A program made the position numbers and the translations under genes. Of a DNA stretch of 15,273 bases, positions 8,245 to 15,273 are shown one piece after another. This DNA is from DUAL01 sp036012565. GTDB taxonomy: Bacteria > Bacteroidota > Bacteroidia > Flavobacteriales > BACL11. How positions within the stretch are numbered: position 1 is the stretch's first letter; the number at the start of each line of letters is the position of its first letter. The stretch spans positions 1 through 15,273 of the forward strand of contig DASCPP010000128.1 of assembly GCA_036012565.1 (NCBI GenBank), in the 5' to 3' direction. A model generated the notes under the pieces. That model was given only the letters and a program-made list of their open reading frames with translations, searched no databases and had not been told where the DNA came from.

Positions 8245-8426
8245 CTATTTTTATTACTAATCTAAGAAAAAATTACTAAACCCAAAGCACTAAAGATAAA
8301 GATGATTCTTAGTGCGATTGAAATTTGTTCCTTAGTAAAAAGAAAAATATTTTTTTAGAGATTAATTGTATTTCCATTCTAATTTTTTGCAAATAAAACA
8401 ACTTTATTATTATTAAGTAATATTTG
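8245..8426. other. AT-rich spacer upstream of the soe-like operon and downstream of glcD
   Basis: 182 bases, the presumed 5' regulatory region of the ferredoxin/NrfD-SoeA operon, which is read leftward. No exact TAnnTTTG element was found on the minus strand here; the nearest look-alike has four bases instead of two between TA and TTTG (8284-8293). It contains a cluster of ACTAA/TTAGT half-sites and a 7-bp inverted repeat, listed separately, plus a short all-AT stem (8392-8397 with 8403-8408) that could help end glcD transcription. Confidence 0.6.
8256..8336. repeat. Cluster of five ACTAA/TTAGT half-sites with a GCACTAA/TTAGTGC inverted repeat
   Basis: ACTAA occurs on the plus strand at 8256-8260, 8275-8279 and 8289-8293. 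Its complement TTAGT occurs at 8309-8313 and 8332-8336. The third and fourth copies form a perfect 7-bp inverted repeat (8287-8293 and 8309-8315) with a 15-base loop. The cluster begins about 18 bases upstream of the presumed start of the ferredoxin/NrfD gene, where a leader or operator would lie. The sequence is AT-rich, so part of this could be chance. A regulatory role is inference. Confidence 0.4.
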
Positions 8427-9854
8427 TTAGGTAAATATTTTTCCAGGATTTAATATCTGATTAGGGTCAAACAGTTTTTTAATTCCTTTTTGTAATTTCA
8501 ATTCTTTTTCTGAAAATACAATATCCATAAAATTCTTTTGCACCAAACCAACACCATGTTCTCCACTAAGGGTGCCTCCAAGACTTTTGGTCAACTGAAA
8601 AATTTCACGAATTCCAAAGTCAAGTTTGTTGTTCCAATCCTCATCACTCATATCCCCTTTTATGATGTTGATGTGCAAATTACCATCCCCTGCATGTCCA
8701 TAGCAAACCGATTTGAATCCATATTTTTTTCCAATCTCTTTTACTCCTTTTAATAATTTAGCCAATTCTGCTCTTGGCACTACTGTATCTTCTTCTTTAT
8801 AAATTGAATTGGACTTTACCGATTCTGCAATTGCCCTACGCAATTTCCAAATTTGATTTTTTTGACTTTCACTATCAGCCAAAAGAATTTCACCACACTC
8901 AAATAACTCCATAACTTTAGCAATTCGTTCACAATCTTTATTTAACACTTCCATATCATTTCCATCTACTTCTACTAAAAGATGAGCTTGTATCTCATCT
9001 TCAATTTGAAGATCAATATCGGTATATTTTAAGGTCCAAATGGTAGCATCTCTCTCAATAAACTCCAATGCTGAGGGCGTAATACCAGCACGAAAAACTG
9101 CAGAAACCGATTCACAAGCTTTCTCAGTAGAAGTGAAAGGCACAAGCATTGTAACATCTTTTGTTGGTAAAGGAATTAACTTGAACACAATTTTAGTAAT
9201 GATTCCAAGGGTGCCTTCACTGCCAATCATAAGGGAAGTTAAATTATAGCCTGTTGTATTTTTTAGCACATTAGCACCAGTCCAGATTATTTCTCCTGTG
9301 GGCAATACTACCTCCAAATTCAGTACATAATCTTTGGTTACGCCATATTTTACGGCTCTTGGGCCGCCCGCATTTTCGGCTAAATTCCCGCCTAACAAGC
9401 AGCTTCCTTTACTAGATGGATCAGGTGGATAAAACAATCCTTTTTTGGATACTGCATTCCTGAAAAATTGATTGATAACTCCTGGCTCTACAGTTGCTTG
9501 TAAATTACGCTCGTCAATTTCTATAATCGCGTTTAAGCGTTCCGTACTCAAGGCTACTCCACCATAAATTGGTAAAGATCCGCCACTCAACCCAGTCCTT
9601 CCTCCACAAGGAGTTACAGGAATATTCTCAGCATTGCAATACTTTAAAACATCAGCAATTTCATCAGATGTTTTTGGTTTTAAAACAACTTCAGGAGGAT
9701 AGAATAAATCCTCCGTTTCATCATGACTGTATTCTGCTAATTTTTCTTCATCAGTAAATACAAAATTGACACCTATTACTTTTTTTAAAAAAGAAATATC
9801 ATCAATATTTAATTGCTTGTATTCCATCTGCACAAATTTAATTAAATTCGCCAC
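8427..9854 (-). CDS. FAD-linked 2-hydroxyacid dehydrogenase, GlcD/D-lactate dehydrogenase type
   Basis: 475-residue flavoprotein of the FAD-binding PCMH/VAO family with the GlcD-type C-terminal domain. These enzymes oxidise D-2-hydroxyacids such as glycolate, D-lactate or D-2-hydroxyglutarate to the 2-oxoacid. FAD-binding signatures are PCGGRTGLSGGSLP (82-95) and the later TGYNLTSLMIGSEGTLGIIT segment. The catalytic domain shows GHAGDGNLH (386-394) and GEHG (431-434), whose histidines are the usual active-site/metal ligands, and ends with FDPNQILNPGKIF. Length is normal and there is no signal peptide. A second in-frame ATG (9825-9827, giving MEYKQLNIDD) is at least as good a start; it would widen the 26-base gap to the divergent peptidase gene. 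No glcE/glcF or lactate permease partners are present, so the substrate cannot be named. Composition matches the AT-rich background, unlike the soe module to its left. Confidence 0.88.
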   Translation of the reverse strand: MANLIKFVQMEYKQLNIDDISFLKKVIGVNFVFTDEEKLAEYSHDETEDLFYPPEVVLKPKTSDEIADVLKYCNAENIPVTPCGGRTGLSGGSLPIYGGVALSTERLNAIIEIDERNLQATVEPGVINQFFRNAVSKKGLFYPPDPSSKGSCLLGGNLAENAGGPRAVKYGVTKDYVLNLEVVLPTGEIIWTGANVLKNTTGYNLTSLMIGSEGTLGIITKIVFKLIPLPTKDVTMLVPFTSTEKACESVSAVFRAGITPSALEFIERDATIWTLKYTDIDLQIEDEIQAHLLVEVDGNDMEVLNKDCERIAKVMELFECGEILLADSESQKNQIWKLRRAIAESVKSNSIYKEEDTVVPRAELAKLLKGVKEIGKKYGFKSVCYGHAGDGNLHINIIKGDMSDEDWNNKLDFGIREIFQLTKSLGGTLSGEHGVGLVQKNFMDIVFSEKELKLQKGIKKLFDPNQILNPGKIFT

Positions 9855-9880
9855 TACTTATTTACTGCTTACAAATAAAG

Positions 9881-12034
9881 ATGAAAAAATTACTAACACT
9901 TACGCTTTGCTTTTTGCTTATTACTCCAACTTATGCACAAAAGCGTGATATTACATTGGAAGATTTATGGAAGAATCACGTTTTCTACCCCGCCTATATT
10001 GGAGGATTTAAATCCATGAATGATGGAGAGCATTATTCAACTTTGGAGCAAACTGATGAGGGTCAAGAAATCATAAAATACCAATTTAACAATGGTAAAA
10101 AAGTACGTGCCTTATTTAATAGTGCGAATTTTAAAATCCAAAAAATTAAGGGTTATTCTTTTAGTAATGATGAGAAACAAATTTTGCTTAAAACAGAAAC
10201 CGAGAAGATTTATAGGCATTCAAGTAAGTCAATTTATTACGTCTACAATGTGTTTACCGATAAGCTCAAAAAATTCAATGATGATAAAATTATGTATGCT
10301 ACTTTTTCTCCTATTGGGGATAAGATTGCCTATGTATTTGAGAACAATTTATATATCAAAGATATTAGGACTGAAAAAATCACTCAAGTAACTAATGATG
10401 GCAGAAAGAACCATATTATTAATGGTGCTTCCGACTGGGTTTATGAAGAAGAGTTTTCACTTGTTCGTTCTTTTGAGTGGGCTCCTGATGGAGAAAATAT
10501 TGCTTATTATAAATTTGATGAATCTCATGTAAAAGAATTCTCAATGGATCTTTTTAAAGGCGAGCTTTATCCTACTCAGGATGTGTTTAAATATCCAAAA
10601 GCTGGTGAAACTAATTCTGTGGTGAAAGTCTATTTTTATAATCTTAAAGAAGCAAAAAATACTTTTGTATATACTGAAAAAGATTACGAATATCTTCCTA
10701 GAATTAAATGGACAAATAATCCTAATAAGATGGTTATTCTTGGAATGAATCGCCACCAAAATGAATTAGACTTTATTTTAGCAAATGCATCTGATGGCTC
10801 AAATAAAGTACTGTTTACTGAAAAAGACAAATACTACATTGATATTCATGATAACCTTACTTTTTTGCCAGAAAGAAATTTTATCTGGACATCTGAAAAG
10901 GATGGTTTTAATCATATTTATTTAAGAGATTTTGAAGGGTCAGAAATTCAGCTTACGAAAGGTAATTGGGAGGTAACAGATTTTCATGGGGTAGACTCGG
11001 ATAAAATGGAGTTATATTATACATCTACAGAGGACGGTTCAATCAACCGTTCTTTATATGTGCAGAATTTGGAAAGTGGTGAGAAAAGAAAACTCAGCAC
11101 TGAAATTGGTGTAAACTCTGCATCATTCAGTAAAGGACTAAAATATTATATGAATTCTATTTCAACAGCTAATATTTCACCTAAATTTACTTTACACAAA
11201 GCGGATGGGACTCAGTTAAAAGTGTTAGAAGACAATGCAGATTTCAATACTAAAATGGAAGATTTTAATCTTTCTAAAAAGGAGTTTTTCACCATAAAAA
11301 CAGAAGATTCAGAATTAAATGCTTGGATGATAAAACCACCAAACTTTGAAAAGGAAAAAGAATATCCACTATACATGTTTTTATATGGAGGCCCCGGCTC
11401 ACAACAAGTAAAAAACTCTTTCGGTTGGACAAATTATTATTGGTATCAGATGCTAGCACAAAAAGGATATATTGTTGCTTGTGTGGATAATAGAGGAACT
11501 GGTGGAAAAGGTGCAGAATTCAAAAAGATGACGTATAAAGAACTAGGTAAATTCGAAACAATAGACCAGATAAATGCCGCAAAATATTTTGGAAACTTAC
11601 CCTATATTGATACTGATAGAATTGGAATCCAAGGATGGAGTTATGGAGGCTATATGTCGTCATTAGCTATCACTAAGGGAGCTGATGTTTTCTCTTTAGC
11701 TATTGCAGTTGCCCCAGTTACCAATTGGAGATATTATGATAATATTTATACTGAACGATTCATGCAAACACCTCAAGAAAATGCAAGTGGATATGATGAG
11801 AATTCTCCAATTAATCATGTAGATAAACTAAAAGGCCATTATTTATTGGTGCATGGATCAGCTGATGATAATGTACACGTGCAAAATACTATGGAAATGA
11901 TTTCAGCCTTAGTAAAAGCAAATAAACAGTTCGATTTATTTATTTATCCTGACAAGAATCATGGTATTTACGGTGGAAACACACGTTATCATTTGTATAA
12001 AAAAATGACAGATTTTATTTTAAAGAATTTATAA
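9881..12034 (+). CDS. Secreted S9 family peptidase, dipeptidyl peptidase IV-like
   Basis: 717-residue serine peptidase that should release N-terminal dipeptides, classically X-Pro, outside the cytoplasm. A signal peptide (MKKLLTLTLCFLLITPTYA, cleavage near residue 19/20) precedes a beta-propeller domain (about 40-470). The propeller carries DWVYEEEF (185-192), whose paired glutamates match those that anchor the substrate N-terminus in DPP IV. The alpha/beta-hydrolase domain has the oxyanion-region tyrosine in LYGGPGSQ (Tyr502), the nucleophile in GWSYGGY (Ser587), Asp662 in GSADDNVH and His694 in DKNHGI: a complete catalytic set in family order. Length matches bacterial DPP IV. It is transcribed divergently from the flavoprotein gene and lies 45 bases before a peptide transporter gene, which suggests peptide scavenging. 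DPP IV-like activity is well supported; fine specificity is not shown. Confidence 0.92.
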   Translation: MKKLLTLTLCFLLITPTYAQKRDITLEDLWKNHVFYPAYIGGFKSMNDGEHYSTLEQTDEGQEIIKYQFNNGKKVRALFNSANFKIQKIKGYSFSNDEKQILLKTETEKIYRHSSKSIYYVYNVFTDKLKKFNDDKIMYATFSPIGDKIAYVFENNLYIKDIRTEKITQVTNDGRKNHIINGASDWVYEEEFSLVRSFEWAPDGENIAYYKFDESHVKEFSMDLFKGELYPTQDVFKYPKAGETNSVVKVYFYNLKEAKNTFVYTEKDYEYLPRIKWTNNPNKMVILGMNRHQNELDFILANASDGSNKVLFTEKDKYYIDIHDNLTFLPERNFIWTSEKDGFNHIYLRDFEGSEIQLTKGNWEVTDFHGVDSDKMELYYTSTEDGSINRSLYVQNLESGEKRKLSTEIGVNSASFSKGLKYYMNSISTANISPKFTLHKADGTQLKVLEDNADFNTKMEDFNLSKKEFFTIKTEDSELNAWMIKPPNFEKEKEYPLYMFLYGGPGSQQVKNSFGWTNYYWYQMLAQKGYIVACVDNRGTGGKGAEFKKMTYKELGKFETIDQINAAKYFGNLPYIDTDRIGIQGWSYGGYMSSLAITKGADVFSLAIAVAPVTNWRYYDNIYTERFMQTPQENASGYDENSPINHVDKLKGHYLLVHGSADDNVHVQNTMEMISALVKANKQFDLFIYPDKNHGIYGGNTRYHLYKKMTDFILKNL

Positions 12035-12046
12035 CAGAAAATTTAT

Positions 12047-12054
12047 TATTTTCG
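12047..12054 (+). promoter_or_regulatory. Possible -7 promoter element (TATTTTCG) before the POT gene
   Basis: Seven of eight bases match TAnnTTTG, 25 bases before the ATG at 12080 in the 45-base gap after the peptidase gene. It has no TTG partner upstream. If used, it would let the transporter and the thioredoxin genes be expressed apart from the peptidase. Confidence 0.35.
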
Positions 12055-12079
12055 GCACTTAATAAAAACCTAAATAAAT

Positions 12080-13681
12080 ATGGGACAAATTATTGGATAC
12101 ATCCTCTTTACAATTATAGCTGTATTCGGGGCAAAATGGTTTATAGAAAAAGATGGTCATCCTAAGGCTCTTTTTTATCTGTTTTTCGCAGAAATGTGGG
12201 AAAGATTTAGTTTTTATGGAATGAGGGCATTACTCGTTTTATATATCATTAAAGATTATATGGCGAGCGTGGAGAACAATGAAGAAATTGCATATGGTAT
12301 TTATGCTGCATATGGAGCATTGGTGTATGCTACACCTTTACTTGGCGGATTCCTTGCTGATCGTTTTATAGGATATAGAAAAGCCATTATGCTTGGTGGA
12401 ATCTTGATGGCTGCAGGACATTTCTTTATGGCATTTCCAATTGATTTCTTCTTTTATGGAGCTCTTGGATTATTAATTGCAGGTAATGGCTTTTTTAAGC
12501 CAAACATTTCTTCATTAGTAGGGTCTTTATATGAAGAAGGAGATATAAAAAGAGATTCTGGTTTCACAATATTTTACATGGGAATAAATTTAGGTGCTGC
12601 AGTAGCACCACTACTATGTGGATATATTGGAGAAATGTGGGGCTGGCATTATGGATTTGGGCTTGCTGGAGTAGGAATGTTAGCTGGTGTCGTTGTATTC
12701 TGGGATGGAATTAAAAAAGGTGTTTTTGGAGATAAGGGGCTACAACCTATTGAATACCAAGAAAAGAAATTTTTTAATTTTAATATTGAAAAGTTAGTAT
12801 GGGTTTTTGGATGTTTAATTGTACCCATTTTTGCATATTTAATTGTTTTAGAAGCTAGCGGGGCTGAATTTTTGGGGACAATAATAAATATACTCTTAGT
12901 AATTTCTGTGGGTTATGCTGGTTATCTTATGTATGAAAATTATAGAGATGGTCAGCCTGCTGCCGCTAATAAAATTGGGTCGATTTTAATTTTAGCAGTA
13001 CTTTGTGCTGTATTTTGGGCTTGTTTTGAACAGGCTGGAAGTTCCTTAGTAGTATGGGCAGACAAGTGTATTGATTTGAAATTTATGGTTGCTTCTCAAA
13101 CAAATGCTATAAATCCTGGATATATCATCTTCCTTGCCTTTCCTTTTGCTTTATTATGGGAAAAACTTGATTTATGGGGAAAAAACCCTAATACAGCAAA
13201 GAAATTTGCTATGGGTATTGCTTTCTTAGGATTAGGATTCTTGGTATTCGCATACAGTATTAATTTTATTAGTGATGCCGGGAAATTGCCATTTTCTACA
13301 CTTTGGATTGGTTGGCTATTAATTACTACAGGGGAACTATGTTTATCTCCTATTGGTTTGTCAAAAGTTACTCAATTAAGCCCTAAAAAATCTATAGCAT
13401 TTTTTATGGGTCTTTGGTTTTTATCATCTACCGTAGCACATTACATAGCAGGGGCTCTGGCAAAATTAACTATAGGTGGTCAAACAACAAGTTCAGAAGG
13501 GTTATTGGGCAAATTAAATACCATGTTGTTTAGTGGTGTTGACCCTACTGCAAATGGTGTTGCAGAGGCAATGATATATAATGACTTATTTGGGAAAATA
13601 GGATTTGTTACTATAGGAATTGCTCTTGTTACACTTCTTATTTCTCCAATAATTAAAAAATTAATGCACGATATTCACTAA
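12080..13681 (+). CDS. POT/PTR family proton-dependent oligopeptide transporter
   Basis: 533-residue inner-membrane MFS protein of the POT (PTR2) family, which imports di- and tripeptides with protons. Diagnostic motifs are all there: ExxERF at 38-43 (EMWERFSFYGMRA), the MFS loop GGFLADRFIGYRK (89-101), FFKPN (138-142), the PTR2 signature FYMGINLGA (165-173) and FEQAGSSL (316-323) in the C-terminal half. Many hydrophobic helices follow one another throughout. Residues 1-20 form an additional hydrophobic stretch before the GHPKALFYLFF start usual for the family, possibly an extra helix or membrane anchor. The gene lies 45 bases after the DPP IV-like gene and 11 bases before the first thioredoxin-like gene, so it may share a transcript with either. 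Together with the peptidase it would trim peptides in the periplasm and import the products. Confidence 0.93.
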   Translation: MGQIIGYILFTIIAVFGAKWFIEKDGHPKALFYLFFAEMWERFSFYGMRALLVLYIIKDYMASVENNEEIAYGIYAAYGALVYATPLLGGFLADRFIGYRKAIMLGGILMAAGHFFMAFPIDFFFYGALGLLIAGNGFFKPNISSLVGSLYEEGDIKRDSGFTIFYMGINLGAAVAPLLCGYIGEMWGWHYGFGLAGVGMLAGVVVFWDGIKKGVFGDKGLQPIEYQEKKFFNFNIEKLVWVFGCLIVPIFAYLIVLEASGAEFLGTIINILLVISVGYAGYLMYENYRDGQPAAANKIGSILILAVLCAVFWACFEQAGSSLVVWADKCIDLKFMVASQTNAINPGYIIFLAFPFALLWEKLDLWGKNPNTAKKFAMGIAFLGLGFLVFAYSINFISDAGKLPFSTLWIGWLLITTGELCLSPIGLSKVTQLSPKKSIAFFMGLWFLSSTVAHYIAGALAKLTIGGQTTSSEGLLGKLNTMLFSGVDPTANGVAEAMIYNDLFGKIGFVTIGIALVTLLISPIIKKLMHDIH

Positions 13682-13692
13682 CACACAAAAAA

Positions 13693-14163
13693 ATGAAACA
13701 TTTATTAACAGTAGTATTATTAGCATTTTCTCTTAATGGATTTGCACAACAAAAACCATTAGAATGGCATACAGATGTTAAGAAAGCGATTGACGTATCG
13801 ATTGAAAATGGGAAACCATTGCTTTTCTTTTTCACTGGAAGCGATTGGTGTGGATGGTGTAAACGTTTACAAAAAGAAGTTTTCTTTAAGCCAGAGTTTG
13901 CTACTTGGGCAAATAAAAATGTAGTATTAGTAGAGTTAGATTTTCCAAGAAGAACGAAACTTTCAGCTGAATTACAAAAGCAAAATAGAGAATTAGGGCA
14001 GATGTTTGGAGTAAGAGGATATCCTACTATTTGGTTTGTAACTCCTGAAATTCAAGAAAGTAGAAAAATCAATTTTCAGAAGTTAGGAAAACAAGGATAT
14101 GTAGCTGGTGGTCCAAAAGCATGGATTGCAGGAGCTGATAAATATATTAAGCCAAAGAAATGA
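13693..14163 (+). CDS. Secreted thioredoxin-fold protein with CGWC motif
   Basis: 156-residue protein with a signal peptide (MKHLLTVVLLAFSLNGFAQ, cleavage near residue 18/19) and a Thioredoxin_7/DUF255-like domain. The redox motif is WCGWCKR with Cys53 and Cys56, preceded by LLFFFTGSDW, and the cis-proline is in GYPTIWF (Pro111). This arrangement is common in exported Bacteroidota disulfide reductases or thiol oxidoreductases. The gene starts 11 bases after the POT gene stop, and its TGA overlaps the ATG of the next gene (ATGA, 14160-14163), so the two are probably co-translated. The partner or substrate is unknown. The exported location and redox-active pair are well supported; a specific pathway such as cytochrome c maturation is not. 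Confidence 0.85.
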   Translation: MKHLLTVVLLAFSLNGFAQQKPLEWHTDVKKAIDVSIENGKPLLFFFTGSDWCGWCKRLQKEVFFKPEFATWANKNVVLVELDFPRRTKLSAELQKQNRELGQMFGVRGYPTIWFVTPEIQESRKINFQKLGKQGYVAGGPKAWIAGADKYIKPKK

Positions 14164-14663
14164 GAAAACTAGTTCTTCTCAGTTTTCTTTTATTATTTAG
14201 TATTGCTGCTTTCTCACAAGGTGAGGCTAAAACTAATATTCAATGGTTAAAGCTTAATAAAGCAGAAGAGTTAGCTGCAAAATACGATAGTGACATGCTT
14301 GTTTTCTTCTTTCGTAATGGCTGTCCAGATTGTAAGAGGATGAAAGAAGAAACGTTCAAGAATCCTGAAATTATCAAATTAATTAATGAGAATTTTTTTC
14401 CTGTAATGTTAAATGCAAGAACAAAAGACACCATTGTATATAATAGTAAAAAGTATTTTAATCAGCAGCCTGTTGAGCATGGTTCTACCTTTAGGCACGA
14501 TTTGTTTCATGAATTAGCAGATGCTGTTAAAGGTCAATACTACTATCCTTATATTGTTATTATTGATGGAGAGCATAAAAAGGTAAAGCCTCTCCCTGGC
14601 TTTTTCCCTACCATCCGTTTAAAAAGAAGTCTGTCCTCACTTTTAAATTCTGAACCAAAATAA
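14160..14663 (+). CDS. Secreted thioredoxin-fold protein with CPDC motif
   Basis: 167-residue paralogue-like neighbour of the preceding gene, with its own signal peptide (MRKLVLLSFLLLFSIAAFSQ, cleavage near residue 20). The domain follows the same plan: LVFFFRNGCPDCKRMKEETF with Cys55 and Cys58, then a cis-proline in YYPYIVI (Pro130). The CPDC pair differs from the CGWC of its partner, so the two probably have different redox potentials or partners. The start codon overlaps the upstream stop by four bases. A hairpin terminator follows at once (14666-14685). Likely role: envelope thiol-disulfide exchange; substrate not evident. Confidence 0.83.
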   Translation: MRKLVLLSFLLLFSIAAFSQGEAKTNIQWLKLNKAEELAAKYDSDMLVFFFRNGCPDCKRMKEETFKNPEIIKLINENFFPVMLNARTKDTIVYNSKKYFNQQPVEHGSTFRHDLFHELADAVKGQYYYPYIVIIDGEHKKVKPLPGFFPTIRLKRSLSSLLNSEPK

Positions 14664-14685
14664 AAAAAGGAGCTTTAACTCCTTT
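14664..14685. terminator. Bidirectional rho-independent terminator between the thioredoxin gene and tRNA-His
   Basis: A perfect 7-bp stem AAAGGAG (14666-14672)/CTCCTTT (14679-14685) with a 6-base loop. Read on the minus strand, the stem runs into a T-rich tract (complement of the A run at 14662-14668), ideal for ending tRNA-His transcription. On the plus strand a weaker T-rich run follows (14683-14689), so it can also end the thioredoxin operon, whose stop is at 14661-14663. Confidence 0.75.
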
Positions 14686-14691
14686 CTTTCG

Positions 14692-14765
<74 letters not shown>

Positions 14766-14780
14766 CATTTTTAGCGAGTG

Positions 14781-14788
14781 CAAATATA
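14781..14788 (-). promoter_or_regulatory. -7 promoter element (TATATTTG) for tRNA-His
   Basis: On the minus strand these bases read TATATTTG, an exact TAnnTTTG match, 14 bases upstream of the encoded G-1 of tRNA-His. That is a good distance for initiation just before the mature 5' end. No TTG at the usual -33 distance was seen. Confidence 0.5.
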
Positions 14789-14834
14789 AATATTTGATAG
14801 ATATACTACGCTTATTTATAAAGTAAAAATGCAG

Positions 14835-14842
14835 TATATTTG
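14835..14842 (+). promoter_or_regulatory. -7 promoter element (TATATTTG) for the metal ATPase gene
   Basis: Exact TAnnTTTG match ending 9 bases before the ATG at 14852, which implies a very short or leaderless transcript. The nearest upstream TTG (14794-14796) is too far away to be a standard -33 element. It forms a divergent arrangement with the tRNA-His promoter. Confidence 0.5.
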
Positions 14843-14851
14843 TTTCGAAAT

Positions 14852-15273
14852 ATGAGAGATAATAAACATACAGAAGTCCTAAAAGTGGATGGAATGACTT
14901 GTGCCAATTGTGCACTTGGAATTAGAAAACATTTGGAAAAAAATGGAGTGCAAGAGGTTGCTATTAATTTTATAACTTCTGAAGCTTCTTTTGCTAAGGA
15001 TTCAAAAAATACTTCAAACAAGGTAATTCAATTAATAAATGAGATTGGGTATAAAGCACAAAGTATAAGTATTAATAAAAAAGAAGAAAAGCTTTCCTCA
15101 TTAGAAAAGAAATTCATTTTTACTTTATTTTTTACACTTCCTCTTTTTTCTCATATGTTTTTACCAAAAGACTTTTTTCTACAAAATGCTTTAGTCCAAT
15201 TTGCGCTATGCTTACCTGTATTTATTGTTGGATTAACGTATTTTGGAAAAAGTGCTTTGAGCAGTTTAAAATC
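14852..15273 (+). CDS. Heavy-metal-translocating P-type ATPase, CopA-like, 3' partial
   Basis: The first 140 codons of a P1B-type ATPase; the gene runs off the right edge (the family is usually about 700-800 residues). It opens with MRDNKHTEVLKVDGMTCANC, an N-terminal heavy-metal-associated domain whose Cys17 and Cys20 (GMTCANC) bind a soft metal ion, normally Cu(I). After a lysine-rich linker come the first hydrophobic helices: KKFIFTLFFTLPLFSHMF and LVQFALCLPVFIVGLTYFG. The ATG at 14852 is the only sensible start, since it directly precedes the HMA domain and follows a -7 element. Copper export is the likeliest role. The ion-selectivity motif (CPx) and the phosphorylated Asp lie beyond the window, so Zn/Cd export cannot be excluded. 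Composition is AT-rich, like the background. Confidence 0.9.
   Translation, partial: MRDNKHTEVLKVDGMTCANCALGIRKHLEKNGVQEVAINFITSEASFAKDSKNTSNKVIQLINEIGYKAQSISINKKEEKLSSLEKKFIFTLFFTLPLFSHMFLPKDFFLQNALVQFALCLPVFIVGLTYFGKSALSSLK

Noticed and set aside
9833..9840. TAAATTTG on - as a promoter for the GlcD-type gene
   Set aside because: It matches TAnnTTTG, but initiation would fall on the second ATG (9825-9827), and no -33 TTG is at a usable distance. Too uncertain to list.

Overview
The window looks like a chromosomal segment from a member of the Bacteroidota. The signs are low G+C in most genes, promoter-like TAnnTTTG elements in place of the enterobacterial -10 box, no obvious Shine-Dalgarno sequences, and typical Bacteroidota products (DPP IV-type S9 peptidase with a POT transporter, short secreted thioredoxin-fold proteins, CopA-type ATPase). 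A marine or sediment Cytophagales/Flavobacteriia-like organism is a guess; the sequence does not settle the genus.

Layout: (1) 1-2700, 3' part of gcvP (glycine decarboxylase), truncated by the window edge. (2) 2701-3038, AT-rich spacer with a weak terminator-like hairpin and a good promoter element. (3) 3039-8238, a compact module: a TauE/SafE-family anion (sulfite) exporter on +, convergent with a two-gene operon on - that encodes a fused [4Fe-4S] ferredoxin/NrfD membrane subunit (SoeB+SoeC-like) and a large molybdopterin oxidoreductase (SoeA-like). (4) 8245-8426, AT-rich spacer with a cluster of repeated ACTAA half-sites. (5) 8427-9854 on -, a GlcD-type FAD-linked 2-hydroxyacid dehydrogenase. 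(6) 9881-14663 on +, a secreted DPP IV-like peptidase, a POT peptide transporter, and two secreted thioredoxin-like proteins whose reading frames overlap (ATGA). (7) 14666-14766, a terminator hairpin and tRNA-His(GTG) on -. (8) 14852-end on +, the 5' part of a CopA-like metal P-type ATPase.

The most interesting part is region 3. In sampled 60-base lines its G+C is about 48-50%, against 32-35% in sampled lines of gcvP and the peptidase gene, so it reads like an acquired cassette. Its content fits cytoplasmic sulfite oxidation of the SoeABC kind: the catalytic subunit has no Tat signal, carries a Cys-type Mo-ligand motif and an FS0 iron-sulfur cluster, and electrons would pass through the ferredoxin domain to the quinone pool via the NrfD domain. 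An exporter of the same anion lies next to it. Two oddities stand out: the SoeB and SoeC functions are in one polypeptide, and the clearly homologous N-terminus of that polypeptide has no ATG, GTG or TTG start codon. The frame is open from a TAG at 8242-8244, and the expected start position holds ATC.

The remaining genes are ordinary housekeeping or nutrient functions: glycine cleavage, hydroxyacid oxidation, periplasmic peptide trimming followed by peptide uptake, envelope thiol chemistry, and metal export.
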